Below are positions 1 through 9,435 of a DNA stretch of 64,000 bases, piece by piece. The DNA lies in the NCBI GenBank assembly GCA_963784995.1, contig CAWATZ010000016.1:300036-364035 (forward strand). The letters are read 5' to 3'. Below the pieces are notes generated by a model. That model searched no databases. It saw nothing but the letters and a program-made list of their open reading frames with translations, and had not been told where the DNA came from. The stretch is from CAWATZ01 sp963784995 (GTDB taxonomy: Bacteria > Planctomycetota > Planctomycetia > Gemmatales > Gemmataceae). The number at the start of each line of letters is the position of its first letter. Position 1 is the first letter of the stretch. The position numbers and the translations under genes were made by a program.

Positions 1-1322
1 CTCCAAGTTGACGGTGTCGGAGTATGTGTCTTTGCCACCATCTTTCTTGCCGCCTTGAGTGAGGTCGCCTGGTGGTGATTCTTGTTGGTGGGTTGGTCCT
101 TCGAGCCCTGATTCTGGCCCAGCGATTTTGTTCTTCAAGAGAGAATCAATGTGTTCAGCGACGATCTGAGCATCGGGAAATCGACGTTCTCGGCCGGACA
201 CACACTGCTTGATGACTCGGACGGTTTCCGCATCCACGCCCAGCTTGACGGAGTACCTCATCGAAGTCAAGGGGGACACCCCGTTGTACGTTGCAGGTCA
301 GCAACTGAAACCAGATCACACCCAGGGCATGTACATCGTCCCGCGGGTCGGGTGTTGAACCATCCGCCTGTTCAGGTGAAGCGTACAGGGGCGTATGGCT
401 CCCGCGCAGGGTTTGGCTCAGAAGGTCACCCCGGCTCACTCCCCGCGTCGCCTCGGCAATTGACCTGCGAGATGCGATTCCCCCAATGCCGAAGTCGCCG
501 ATCTTCAGGTCGAATCGACCACCCTCCTTGCGAACCACGAAGATGTTTGCCGGTTTCAGGTCACGGTGGACAATCGGTGGGTCGAGACGGTGTAATGGCC
601 CAATTGTCCTGGCCAGTTTGAGGATCACCCGAGATGCCTGTTGCACGCACTTCTCCGGCAGCAACCGGTGCCAGTCGTGCATCAACCCGCACAAATCGCC
701 GCCGTTGATGAACTCGTAGGCCAGGCATGGCGGATCACTATCCAGGTAAACGCTCTTGAGTTCGACAATCCCGGGGTTGGCGACACTGAGACTTTATCCG
801 ATCCATCAGCTTGGCTTCATGTCTCAAGAAACGGACAGCCTCCGGGTCAAGGCAGAACTTCAGCGCCAGCGGCGGTTTGCTGGGCTGGGAAGCATGTTCT
901 GCCTTCCAGACTTCAGCGAAGCCGCCGACCCCAAGCAGGTCGGTCAACACCAAACCACCTGCTACCCGGTCTCCCGGCCGGAATCGAGGTGGTCGTTGGG
1001 GCAAGATACGGACGAACTCCTCCGGTTTCTTGATCGAGAAGTTCCGGGGCAGGCTCCGGCCTGTCGGATCGGCAGGTCTTCTCAAGGAAGAGCGGATCGA
1101 GCCAGGCACCTGTTCCAGGTAGGCGGCAAGATTTGTCTCGACATCCGGCTGAGCCAGTTGAGCGGCTACTTCAGGAGACGCCGTCGCTCGGATTTCGACC
1201 AGGGTCTGTCGGACCTCGTCCTTGACCTCATCCTGGGTAGCCTGGGCTGCTGCCTCGATTTGACCGAGATCCTCCTGGCCCTGACAGCGTTGTCGGAAGC
1301 GATCGCAGCACATCAACTGCAA
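1..1322 (-). pseudogene. Ser/Thr protein kinase, frame-disrupted, continues past the window edge
   Basis: Planctomycete-type eukaryotic-like protein kinase. The 1322-738 frame holds a ~120-residue leader and the N-lobe: glycine loop LGVGGFAEVWKA, VAIK-like Lys in ALKFC. The 694-155 frame holds the catalytic loop HRDLKPANI, the DFG motif and an activation end YASPEQ. The frames join only if a frameshift near 785-790 is corrected, because the strand there reads LSVANPGIVELKSVYLDSD in the other frame. A second shift near 245-255 leads into DAETVRVIKQCVSGRERRF and then a low-complexity tail off the window edge. All kinase motifs are present, so the breaks may be sequencing indels rather than decay. 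The 5' end is uncertain, since similar planctomycete proteins often have more N-terminal sequence. Confidence 0.8.
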
Positions 1323-1542
1323 TATCGTAGAGACGTTCTCCGAAAGGGATTAGCCCGATCAGACACTTCGGACCTTGGGCGACAACCGCCTCACCGATAC
1401 AGCGGAGTAGAAGGCTGAACTCTGCGCATGGTTGACTTCGGCAGTCTGCAATGAGTATCCGTTGCTTTATAGTCTAACCAGGAAGCTGGGTGGACGCCAA
1501 CAGAAAGCGGAGAGTGAATCCATTCGGTTCGGGTGCGATCTG

Positions 1543-4025
1543 TTATCGCCACGCCGGCACGGTCTGCACGTTCCCGGCCGCATCCTTCCTGCCGCACGTA
1601 CGGCACCCACGCAATTCCGAAGTGCGTCACGCGCACATCGACCTTGCGCGGCTTGATCTGGATCGGCGTCGCCTCCTCGCCGACGCGCTTCCACTTCTCC
1701 ATGATCTCCGCCTTCTTGGCCTGGTAGTCGGCCGTCAGCTTGCGCACCTTCGGGTCATCGTTGCTGCTGACGCTGGCGGGCGCGGGCTTGCTGGACGAGC
1801 CGAACAGCCAGCCGATGCCCCAGCCGCCGCTGCTCTGCTGCACCGGCGGCGTGTCGTCGGGCAGGCGGGCATCGAGGGCCTCGAACTTCGGCTTGAACTT
1901 GATCTTCTCCATCTCCACGCCCTGCTGGGCCGCGACTGCGGCCCCGGCCCGGCAGCGCTCCTGGAACTTCTCCAGGCTCTCGCCCGGGTCGCTGACCAGC
2001 TCCAGCGTCCGGTTCTCGTACAGCGATAGCTTCTGGGTGCTGTAGAGATGCTCGCCGAAGGCCTTTTCCAGCAGCCTTGAGCTTCTTGCCCGTGTCCAGC
2101 GATTCGGGCACGTTCCCCCAGCGCACCGCCGGCGCCGCCCTGCCGTCCAGCTGGCCGCTGACGGGCTCCGCACGCTCCCAGTCTACCGGCATCCCGATCC
2201 CCGGAGCGGTGGCGATCAGCCGGATCGGCAGCGGATGCTCGACTTCCCTTCCGCTTGTCCAGCACGAAGGCCACCTCCGCGAAACCGAGGACCATCGGCT
2301 GATACTCGATCTCCATGCCGGCTTGCGGCGTCTTGATCGGCAGATAGAACTGGTTGACGTCAGGCGGCAGCACTGGCGGGTGGACGCTGGTCGCTGCCGC
2401 TGCCGCCTTGAAGGCCGGAATCGCGGCCGAGGACCGTTGCTGCAGTTTCTCGCGGAACGCCTTGTCCTGAAGGCGGAGGGCGTTGTTGGCCCACGGCATC
2501 TTGCCGCAGGTCGGGCAGCGGTCGCCGACGTCAGCGTGCAGCTCGGCATGGCAGCTGGTGCAGAGGGGAATGGCCATCGGGGCCGCCGTCTTCAGCGGCT
2601 CCATCAGCGTGCCCACCTGCTCGCGCGTCATCGGACCACGCAGGAACGACAGCGCCCAGCGGCTCTGGAACAGGATCGGTTTCTGCCGGTGGATGTCGTG
2701 CAGGAGGAAGATCCGATTGCCCAGCGAGGCGATCACCCGCTCCAGGTAATTACGGTCCGTCAGCGTGCCGTGCTCGGCGGCCACGCTCTCCAGGCCCTCC
2801 AGCAGCCGGGCCTTGTCGCGCTCGGTCTGCAGCTTGCCGACGAACCAGGTGCCGGCATTGGACAGGGCCTTGTAGTCCAGATCGACCGGGTTCTGCGTCG
2901 CCAGCAGGACGCCGACGCCGAAGGCGCGGGCCTGTTTCAGCAGGGTCAGCAGCGGCTGCTTGCTCGGCGGATTGCCCGGGTGCGGCGGCAGATAGCCGTA
3001 AACCTCGTCGAAGTAGAGCAGGGCGCGCAGGTTGCTCGTGCCCTGCTGCTTGCGGGTCCAGCTCAGTACCTCTTCCAGCAGCAGCGTCGTGAAGAACATC
3101 CGCTGCGTGTCGTCGAGATGGGCGATGTAGAAGATCAACTGCTGCGGCCGGCCGGAGCGGTAGAGCATGCTCGACAGGTCAAGCGGTTCGCCCATCGTCC
3201 AGGTGGCGAAGCTCGGGGCGGCCAGCACGTTGTTCAGCAGCGAGGCGAACTTGGTCCGTTCCTTTGCCGGGAAGAACGTCTCCAGGTTGTAGGCACCCAC
3301 CGTGCGGATCGGCGGGTTCTGGATCTGCTGGATCAGGCCGGGCAGGTCGAGGTCCTTCTTGGCCTTCCACGAGTTGAGCAGCAGCTGGGCGATGAGGATG
3401 TGTTCGCGCGACTGGATCGGGTCGCTGGTGATGCCGCTCAGGCCAAGCAGGGCCGTTGCCGTCGCGTCGATCTTTTGCGTCAGCGCTTCCAGTGGCATCT
3501 TGTCCTTTGGGGCAGCAAACGATCCCAGGATCGACAGCGGCAGGCCGGCCTCGCTGCCTGGCGTGTAGATGCGATAGTCCGACGAGGCCTTCAGCCGCAT
3601 GATCCGATCGGGCGTCTGGGCCGTTTCCTCCAGCCCTTTGCGCCAGCGGCCGACATCTGGGCGGCGTACTCCGGCACGGTCAGCTTCTTCTGCTGGGCGT
3701 CGTCGGGATTGACCCATTGCGCGAACTTGCGCGGATCGAGGTCGGGGAATTGCAAGAGCAGGTTGGTCAGGTCGCCCTTGGGGTCGATGATAATGCAGGG
3801 GATGCCGTCGATGGCGGCCTCCTCCAGGATGGCGATGCTCAGGCCGGTCTTGCCGGAGCCGGTCATGCCGACGATGACCCCGTGCGTGGTCAGGTCGCGG
3901 GCATCGTACATGACGTACTTCTCGGCCTGGAGGGTCTTCTGGTCGAGGTCGTACTCGCGTCCCAGGTAGAAGCAGGCGGGCAGCTCGATGTCGAAGCCGC
4001 CGGGTGCGGAGGGGTTGTCGGCCAC
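1543..4025 (-). pseudogene. HerA-like/DUF853 ATP-binding protein, multiple frameshifts
   Basis: Hexameric FtsK/HerA-type ATPase of the DUF853 (bipolar DNA helicase) family. It starts at a GTG at 4025 behind AGGAGACAAGAGCCC. Visible parts are Walker A GMTGSGKTGLS, the IIIDPKGDLTNLL motif, Walker B ALLYFDEVYGYLPP, a sensor-like LLATQNPVDLDY, and a zinc ribbon (CTSC, then CPTCG) around 2500-2570. The reading frame must change near 3640, near 2245, near 2078 and probably near 1595. After the last change the product ends at a TAA at 1543 (DAAGNVQTVPAWR). Without that last correction the frame runs on to 1391. Four shifts in a conserved 2.5-kb gene suggest assembly indels, although real inactivation cannot be excluded. 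It is divergent from the permease at 4322. Confidence 0.8.
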
Positions 4026-4153
4026 GGGCTCTTGTCTCCTGTGCAGATGTTTCCCTGGCTCATTATGGCCGGGCCGTTGCGGTTTGCCAACGGCGGTAGC
4101 GCGTTGTCAGACGGCGCCGGACCGGGTAATAGTAGAAGAACGATCGAAATCAT

Positions 4154-4300
4154 TCTCCCCTCTCCCCTTGCGGGAGAGGGGTTGGGGGTGAGGGGTGTAT
4201 TTGATTTATCGTTTCGCGCTGACCCGGGTGAGCGCGAAACGATAAATCAACGCAATACACCCCTCACCCCCAGCCCCTCTCCCGCAAGGGGAGAGGGGAG
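4154..4300. repeat. Nested long palindrome (CCCCTCTCCC/GGGAGAGGGG family)
   Basis: About 147 bp folding almost completely on itself. The outer arms carry CCCTCTCCCCTTGCGGGAGA and its reverse complement, and each arm is itself a small hairpin. An inner arm TTTATCGTTTCGCGCT pairs with AGCGCGAAACGATAAA around a short GACCCGGGTG centre. It fills the divergent gap between the HerA-like gene and the permease. A related degenerate copy sits at the 3' end of pxpA (28976-29027). Confidence 0.85.
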
Positions 4301-4321
4301 CAATCACCAGGGAGTCAGCGC

Positions 4322-5924
4322 ATGGCCAGCGGCCCCGAAAAGGACGATGCCTTACCCGCCCAGCTGGGCGTCTGGGACGCCGTCAGCATCATCGTCGGCA
4401 TCGTCATCGGCGCCGGCATCTTCGAGACGCCGCCGCTGATCTTCCGCAATCTGTCCAGGCCAGCCGACGTCCTGGTCGTCTGGGTCCTTGCCGGCCTGCT
4501 CTGTCTCGTCGGTGCCCTCTGCTATGCCGAACTGGCCACGTCTTATCCCCGGGCCGGCGGCGACTACGTCTACCTGACACGGGCCTATGGCCGCTGGCTC
4601 GGTTTCCTCTTCGGCTGGACCCAGGTGGCGGTCATCCTCACGGCCAACATCGGCATGATGGCTTACGTCTTCGCCGATTACGCCGCCCGAGTGTTCCTCG
4701 GTCCCGAACAGTCCCGGACGCATTCCTTCGGCTGGTTCTGGGCCGGCGCGGCCGTCGTGGTCCTGACCGCGCTCAACATCCTTGGCCTGCGGGCCGGGAA
4801 GCTGACCCAGAACATCCTCACGACCATCAAGGTCGTCGGCCTCTCGGCCATCGTTGTGGTCGGGCTGACGTGCGTGTCGCCCTCGGCCAGCGAACCTCCA
4901 GCCGCCATCAAGGAGATCGGCACGGGCGCCGGCCTGATGGCCGCGGCCGCGGCGGCCCCTTTTCTCCTCCGGGGTGGCAGCGTGGCCTTCGCCTTGATCC
5001 TGGCCTTCTTCACCTACGGCGGCTGGAACGATGCGGCCTACGTCGCGGCCGAGGTCAAGAACGGGCGGCGCAACATCCCCCGGGCGCTCCTCCTGGGGAT
5101 CAGCCTCATCATCCTGATCTACGTCCTGGTCAACCTGGCCTACGTCCACAGCCTTGGATTCGCCGGGGCCCGCAGCTTCGCGTGCCGTGGCCGCCGACGT
5201 CCTGGCGGTCCCCCTGGGCCCGGCCGGTGAGCGCCTCATGTCCCTGCTGGTGATGATCTCGGCGCTGGGGGCGGCCAACGGTCTGATCTTCACCGCGGCC
5301 CGTGTCGCGCTCGCCCTGGGCCGGGACCATCCCCTGTTTTCCTGGCTGGGCCGCTGGCACGCCCGCCGGGCCACGCCCCACGTGGCCCTGATCACCCAGG
5401 GCGGCATCGCTCTGGGGCTGATCCTCCTGGTCGGCACACGTTTCGGTCAGGAGTTGATGAATGCCTTCTTTGGCCGGGTGGGCCTGAAGACCGTCGATTG
5501 GCAAAAGGAGGGAGTGCTCCAGGGAGGCTTCGAGACCCTGCTGAAATGCACTGCGCCCATTTTCTGGCTGTTCTTCCTGCTCACCGGCGTCTCGCTGTTC
5601 GTCCTCCGCGAGCAGCAGCGCCACGGCAAGCCGATCGAGCGGCCCTTCTCCGTGCCGTTCTACCCTTATCTGCCCTTGCTGTTCTGCGCCACCTGCGCTT
5701 ACATGGTCTACTCAGGGCTCGCCTACGCCGGCTCTCTCGGCTACGTTGGGGCCGTGCTGGTGCTGGCGGGGTTTCCTCTGTATGAAATCTCGGAGTGGCT
5801 TCTGCGCCGGCAGCGGCCCCGGACCTCGGTGGTCCTGGCCGACATGCCTCCGGGCAATCACGAGCCGCCCGCCGAGGCCATTCAACCGGATGTCCGTTCC
5901 TTCACGAGGAGAGACACTCCATGA
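4322..5924 (+). pseudogene. APC-superfamily amino acid permease, one frameshift
   Basis: Integral membrane amino-acid/polyamine transporter. It begins MASGPEKDDALPAQLGVWDA with the typical first helix VSIIVGIVIGAGIFETPP, whose GxGIF-type motif is the substrate-binding break of APC transporters. At least ten further hydrophobic segments follow. The first 285 codons and the last ~250 lie in different frames that join near 5172-5180, where VHSLGFAGAR runs into ASRAVAADVLAVP. GGGAG lies just upstream of the ATG. The stop TGA overlaps the ATG of the next gene (ATGA), so the two are translationally coupled if the frame is intact. The substrate cannot be told from sequence. Confidence 0.85.
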
Positions 5925-6775
5925 CCGCGCTGTTCCGTTTGCCCCTGGTCGCCGTGGTCGGGCTCCTGTTCCTGACCTGGGCCAACCCGCTGCTGGGCCA
6001 GGACGCCAAGGAGGCGAAGGCCCCTTGCACGCTGATCATCAAGGTCGCTCCCGACGCCATTCTGGAAGTCCAGGGCGAACGGACCCGAATGACCGGGGCC
6101 GAACGCAAGTTCGTGTCGCCGCCGCTGGACCCCGGCAAGAAGTTCCAGTACACCCTGGTCGCGCGCTGGGAGCCGAACTCCTACTCCTCCATCGCCCGCA
6201 CCTACAAGGTAAGCGTCAAGGCCGGCCAGACGATCAACGTGGACATGACCAGACCGAACCCGGACATCGTGGACGACATCCGCGTCATCTTCGTGCCGAC
6301 CGAGCAGGAAGTGGTCGATGCCATGTGCAAGCTGGCTAAAGTCGGCAAGGAGGACGTCGTCTACGACCTCGGCTGCGGCGATGGGAGGATCGTGATCACC
6401 GCCGTTAGCAAGGTCGGGGCCAAGAAGGGCGTCGGCGTCGATCTCGATCCGCGGCGCATCCGGGAGGCAAAGGCCAACGCCCGCGGCGCCAGGGTGCAGG
6501 ACAGGGTCGAGTTCCGCCAGGGCGACGTCTTCAAGGTGGAGGACCTGGAACAGGCCACCGTGGTCATGCTGTACATGAGCGAGGACGTCAACAAGCAGCT
6601 GCGGCCGATCTTGCAGGCCAGGCTGAAACCCGGCTCCCGGATCGTGTCGCATCAGTTCAACATGGGCGACTGGAAGCCGGACAGGACCGAGACCATCGAA
6701 CTGGATGGGGAGAGTTACGAGATCTTCCTCTGGACCATCAAGGAGAAGGACAAGAAACCGGCGGAGAAGAAGTGA
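5921..6775 (+). CDS. Exported TIGR03000-domain / SAM-dependent methyltransferase fusion (copy 1)
   Basis: 284 residues. A signal peptide (MTALFRLPLVAVVGLLFLTW...LLGQ) precedes a planctomycete TIGR03000 domain (about residues 30-95, with FVSPPLDPGKKFQYTLVARW). A class I methyltransferase domain follows with the SAM-binding motif VVYDLGCGDGRIVI, an acidic motif II (GVGVDLDP) and VVMLYMSEDVN. The ATG at 5921 is chosen because it has the signal peptide and a GAGGAGAG ribosome site and overlaps the permease stop. A longer frame upstream lies inside the permease. The domain order implies a methyltransferase outside the cytoplasm or in the paryphoplasm, which is odd because SAM is cytoplasmic. It is a paralogue of the next gene. 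Confidence 0.88.
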   Translation: MTALFRLPLVAVVGLLFLTWANPLLGQDAKEAKAPCTLIIKVAPDAILEVQGERTRMTGAERKFVSPPLDPGKKFQYTLVARWEPNSYSSIARTYKVSVKAGQTINVDMTRPNPDIVDDIRVIFVPTEQEVVDAMCKLAKVGKEDVVYDLGCGDGRIVITAVSKVGAKKGVGVDLDPRRIREAKANARGARVQDRVEFRQGDVFKVEDLEQATVVMLYMSEDVNKQLRPILQARLKPGSRIVSHQFNMGDWKPDRTETIELDGESYEIFLWTIKEKDKKPAEKK

Positions 6776-6839
6776 CACAAGCCCGAAGCGCCAGCGCCGG
6801 GGCATGCTGAACCCGGCGCTGGCGCTTCGGGCTTGTGTT
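6775..6839. repeat. ACAAGCCCGAAGCGCC palindrome, possible terminator
   Basis: Near-perfect inverted repeat with arms ACACAAGCCCGAAGCGCCAG and its complement around a short ATGCTGAAC-type loop. It overlaps the stop codon of the first methyltransferase. Further copies lie at 17150-17209 and 20098-20214. The 28-nt arms would form a very stable RNA hairpin that could end or attenuate transcription between the paired methyltransferase genes. Confidence 0.9.
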
Positions 6840-6876
6840 AAACCGCCAGCGCATTCCTCACAAGGAGAGACACCCC

Positions 6877-7722
6877 ATGACCGCGCTATTCCGTCTGTCC
6901 CTGGCCGCCGTGGCCGGGCTGCTGCTCCTGAACTGGGCCCCCCGTCTGCCTGGGCGGGATGCCGCCGAAAACACCTGCCGGCTGGTCGTCACGGTCGTTC
7001 CCGATGCGACCCTGAAGGTCCAGGGCAATCCCACCAAAAAGACCGGGCCGAAGCGCGAGTTCATCTCGCCGCCTCTGGAGCCGGGGAAGAAATACTTCTA
7101 CACTCTGGTGGCGCAATGGTCCCCCAACAGTTACACCAAGATCACACGCACCTACAAGATCGACGTCGTGGCCGGGCAGACGGCTCACGTGGACATGACC
7201 AAGCCGAACCCCAAGATCCGGGACGACATCCGCGTGGCCTACGTGCCGACCGACGAGGAAGTGGTCGATGCCATGTGCAAGCTGGCCAGGGTCGGCAAGA
7301 ACGACGTCGTCTACGACCTCGGCTGCGGCGACGGCCGGATCGTCATCACCGCCGTCAAGCAGTACGGGGCCAAGAAAGGCGTCGGCGTGGACATTGACCT
7401 GGAGCGCATCAAGGATGCCAAGGACAACGCCAAGAAGGAGAAGGTGCAGGACAAGGTCGAGTTCCGCAAGGAGGACGTCTTCAAGGTCACCGACCTGGAC
7501 AAGGCCACCGTGATCATGCTGTACATGGGCGAGGACATCAACAAACAGCTGCGGCCGACCTTGCAGAAGCTCAAGCCCGGCACGCGGATCGTGTCGCATG
7601 CGTTCGGGATGGGCGACTGGAAACCCGACAAGAAAGAAACGGTTGACCCCGAGGGCGATGCCGCTGAAATCTTCCTCTGGACCATCAAGGAGAAGGACAG
7701 GCAGCCCGAAAAGAAGAACTGA
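6877..7722 (+). CDS. Exported TIGR03000-domain / SAM-dependent methyltransferase fusion (copy 2)
   Basis: 281 residues, clearly a tandem duplicate of the preceding gene. It has the same signal peptide start (MTALFRLSLAAVAGLLLLNW), TIGR03000 domain (FISPPLEPGKKYFYTLVAQW) and methyltransferase core (VVYDLGCGDGRIVITAV, GVGVDIDLERI, IMLYMGEDINKQLRP). AAGGAG lies 9 bases before the ATG. The copies differ at many positions, including a Lys-rich stretch KDAKDNAKKEKVQDK, so the duplication is not recent. Methyl acceptor unknown. Confidence 0.88.
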   Translation: MTALFRLSLAAVAGLLLLNWAPRLPGRDAAENTCRLVVTVVPDATLKVQGNPTKKTGPKREFISPPLEPGKKYFYTLVAQWSPNSYTKITRTYKIDVVAGQTAHVDMTKPNPKIRDDIRVAYVPTDEEVVDAMCKLARVGKNDVVYDLGCGDGRIVITAVKQYGAKKGVGVDIDLERIKDAKDNAKKEKVQDKVEFRKEDVFKVTDLDKATVIMLYMGEDINKQLRPTLQKLKPGTRIVSHAFGMGDWKPDKKETVDPEGDAAEIFLWTIKEKDRQPEKKN

Positions 7723-7749
7723 CACAGGCCAACGCCCGGGAGTAGCATC

Positions 7750-7977
7750 ATGGAGTTTAACGATCCGTACGTTGTGTTTACCACCAGCGACCCGATCAAG
7801 GCCGACCTGATCAAGAACATGCTCGAGGGCGAGGGCATCAAGTGCGCCCTGGAGGGGCACGATCAGTCGTTCGGGCCCGGGTTCATCGCCATCGACATCA
7901 AGGTGCTGGTCGAGGCCGGCCATGCCGACCAGGCCCGCAAGCTGATCGAGCAGCACGAGCACCACACCAGGGGATGA
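7750..7977 (+). CDS. DUF2007-type small signalling-like protein
   Basis: 75 residues, starting MEFNDPYVVFTTSDPIKADL and continuing with KNMLEGEGIKCALEG and VLVEAGHADQARKLIEQ. This is the pattern of the DUF2007 family (PII-like ferredoxin fold, 'putative prokaryotic signal transducing protein'), which usually has 65-100 residues. GGGAG lies 8 bases before the ATG. It follows the methyltransferases by 27 bp and probably shares their transcript. Function unknown. Confidence 0.75.
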   Translation: MEFNDPYVVFTTSDPIKADLIKNMLEGEGIKCALEGHDQSFGPGFIAIDIKVLVEAGHADQARKLIEQHEHHTRG

Positions 7978-7989
7978 GTTGCCACAAAA

Positions 7990-8077
7990 GGGAACACTAA
8001 TCTGCGCTAATCTTCGCTAATCAAAGAAAGGAAACCCGCGTTCCGATTAGTGGAGATTAGCGTGGATTAGTGTTCCG
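7990..8077. repeat. GGAACACTAATC inverted repeat
   Basis: Arms GGAACACTAATCTGCGCTAA and the near-complement TTAGCGTGGATTAGTGTTCC flank an A-rich centre. It lies between convergent genes (DUF2007 on +, haem protein on -), where it could act as a bidirectional terminator. It contains repeated CGCTAATC units. Confidence 0.8.
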
Positions 8078-8129
8078 ATGTCCTGGAACCTGCCGGGTAA
8101 GCCGGCAGGGGTCGATCAGAGTTCTTGCA

Positions 8130-9413
8130 TCACTTCTTCCAGTAACCGGGCAAGTCCGTCTTCGTCTCCCGCACGATCTCCAGCACCGCTTGGCGATCCT
8201 GGGGCGACAGGTGAGCGAACTTCTTTGACTGGTCCTTCCCCGTCAGCACCTCCCATAGGCGCAGATACGTGCGCTCCCTGGCTTCAGCCGGCAGTCCAGC
8301 AAACGAGCGGGAGTAGATGAGATAGCTCAACGGGTAACGGAACATTCGCGATCGCAAGTCGAATTCGCGAAGGCTGCGGTGTTTGGAATCGAACGGGCCC
8401 CTGGCGGCGAATTCCTTCGCGAACTCCGACGTCCCCGCAACAGCTCCGGACAGCGGAGCTTCCTCGCAGAACAGCAAATACTCCACGAGCGGTTCGCAGG
8501 CGTTGTGAATTCGCCGCGTGATGCTTTCCCACCGCTCGTTTGGCGGGTTGCCCAGGGCCTTGTTCAAATCGGCCTGCTCCGCCTGCGCCAGCCGGGTGAG
8601 GAGGTTGGCCCGCGCCAGCCGGTTGTGGCTCTCACCTTGATGCTCAAGCACCATCAACGCCACCAGGTCGCTGTGTGGCGTGAGGTAATTCGCGACCGTG
8701 AAAAACGGCTTCAGGTCGGTGACGTTGACACCTTCGGTCGGTTTCGGCTCCGGCCCCCTGTCGAACAGCTTGTTGCCCAGGTGCGTTTGTTTGCCGCTCG
8801 TCCCGGTCACGTACCACCCGCCCCAGCGTTCCCCGAACGGGGTCGATTGATCGACGCGCTTCGACCCGCGTGAAAACACGGGTTCACCGGTCCGGTCGGG
8901 GAACACCGAGCGACTCAGATGCCCCGGGAATCCCTGGTTCGAGGACGATCCGTGGCACAGCAGGCAATTCTCGGTCTGGCGGATGATGGCCCCCTTCTTC
9001 GCCGGATGCTGGTCGAGCGTATAGAACACCGTCCCGAGTTTCGGATCGGCGGCGGCGATTTCCAGCACGTCGCCGCGGAGACAAAAGCCGACAGCCACTT
9101 CGTCGTTGAAGTAAATCGCCCGCGGCGTCCTGGGGCTGATCCGCCCGCGCTGAAAGCTCGTCCTGGAAAAGACGAGTACCTGGGAGGACAGCGGAATGTC
9201 GAGCTGCTTGAGCAACGAGGCGAGGTAGCCGTGACTGTCTTGTTGCAGAACGGCCTTGCCGCCGCGGGTCTTGTCGCTCAGCGCCGTGACGGGGTTGTCG
9301 GGCGTACTGGTGCTGTAATTGATCGGCGGCCGCTCCAGATCGGCTCCCCTGGCCGATCCGGGGCAGGCGAACAGCCACGCGCAGATGAACGGGAGAGGGA
9401 GGAGGGTTCTCAT
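8130..9413 (-). CDS. Exported protein with one CxxCH haem motif, downstream of norB
   Basis: 427 residues with a signal peptide (LPFICAWLFACPGSARG) and one c-type haem site CLLCHGSS near residue 157. No other family is recognised with certainty. The rest is soluble, with a C-terminal half rich in Arg/Leu helices. It begins only 22 bp after the norB stop on the same strand, so it is probably co-transcribed and under the same Rrf2-type control. A periplasmic cytochrome role in NO or nitrogen-oxide redox is inferred from position only. Met or His as sixth ligand cannot be assigned. Confidence 0.7.
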   Translation of the reverse strand: MRTLLPLPFICAWLFACPGSARGADLERPPINYSTSTPDNPVTALSDKTRGGKAVLQQDSHGYLASLLKQLDIPLSSQVLVFSRTSFQRGRISPRTPRAIYFNDEVAVGFCLRGDVLEIAAADPKLGTVFYTLDQHPAKKGAIIRQTENCLLCHGSSSNQGFPGHLSRSVFPDRTGEPVFSRGSKRVDQSTPFGERWGGWYVTGTSGKQTHLGNKLFDRGPEPKPTEGVNVTDLKPFFTVANYLTPHSDLVALMVLEHQGESHNRLARANLLTRLAQAEQADLNKALGNPPNERWESITRRIHNACEPLVEYLLFCEEAPLSGAVAGTSEFAKEFAARGPFDSKHRSLREFDLRSRMFRYPLSYLIYSRSFAGLPAEARERTYLRLWEVLTGKDQSKKFAHLSPQDRQAVLEIVRETKTDLPGYWKK

Positions 9414-9435
9414 TGCGTCCTCAAATCAGGTAGGT

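Noticed and set aside
4352..5437. 361-codon open frame on the - strand
   Set aside because: Antisense to the permease, charged and low-complexity, typical shadow of hydrophobic codons.
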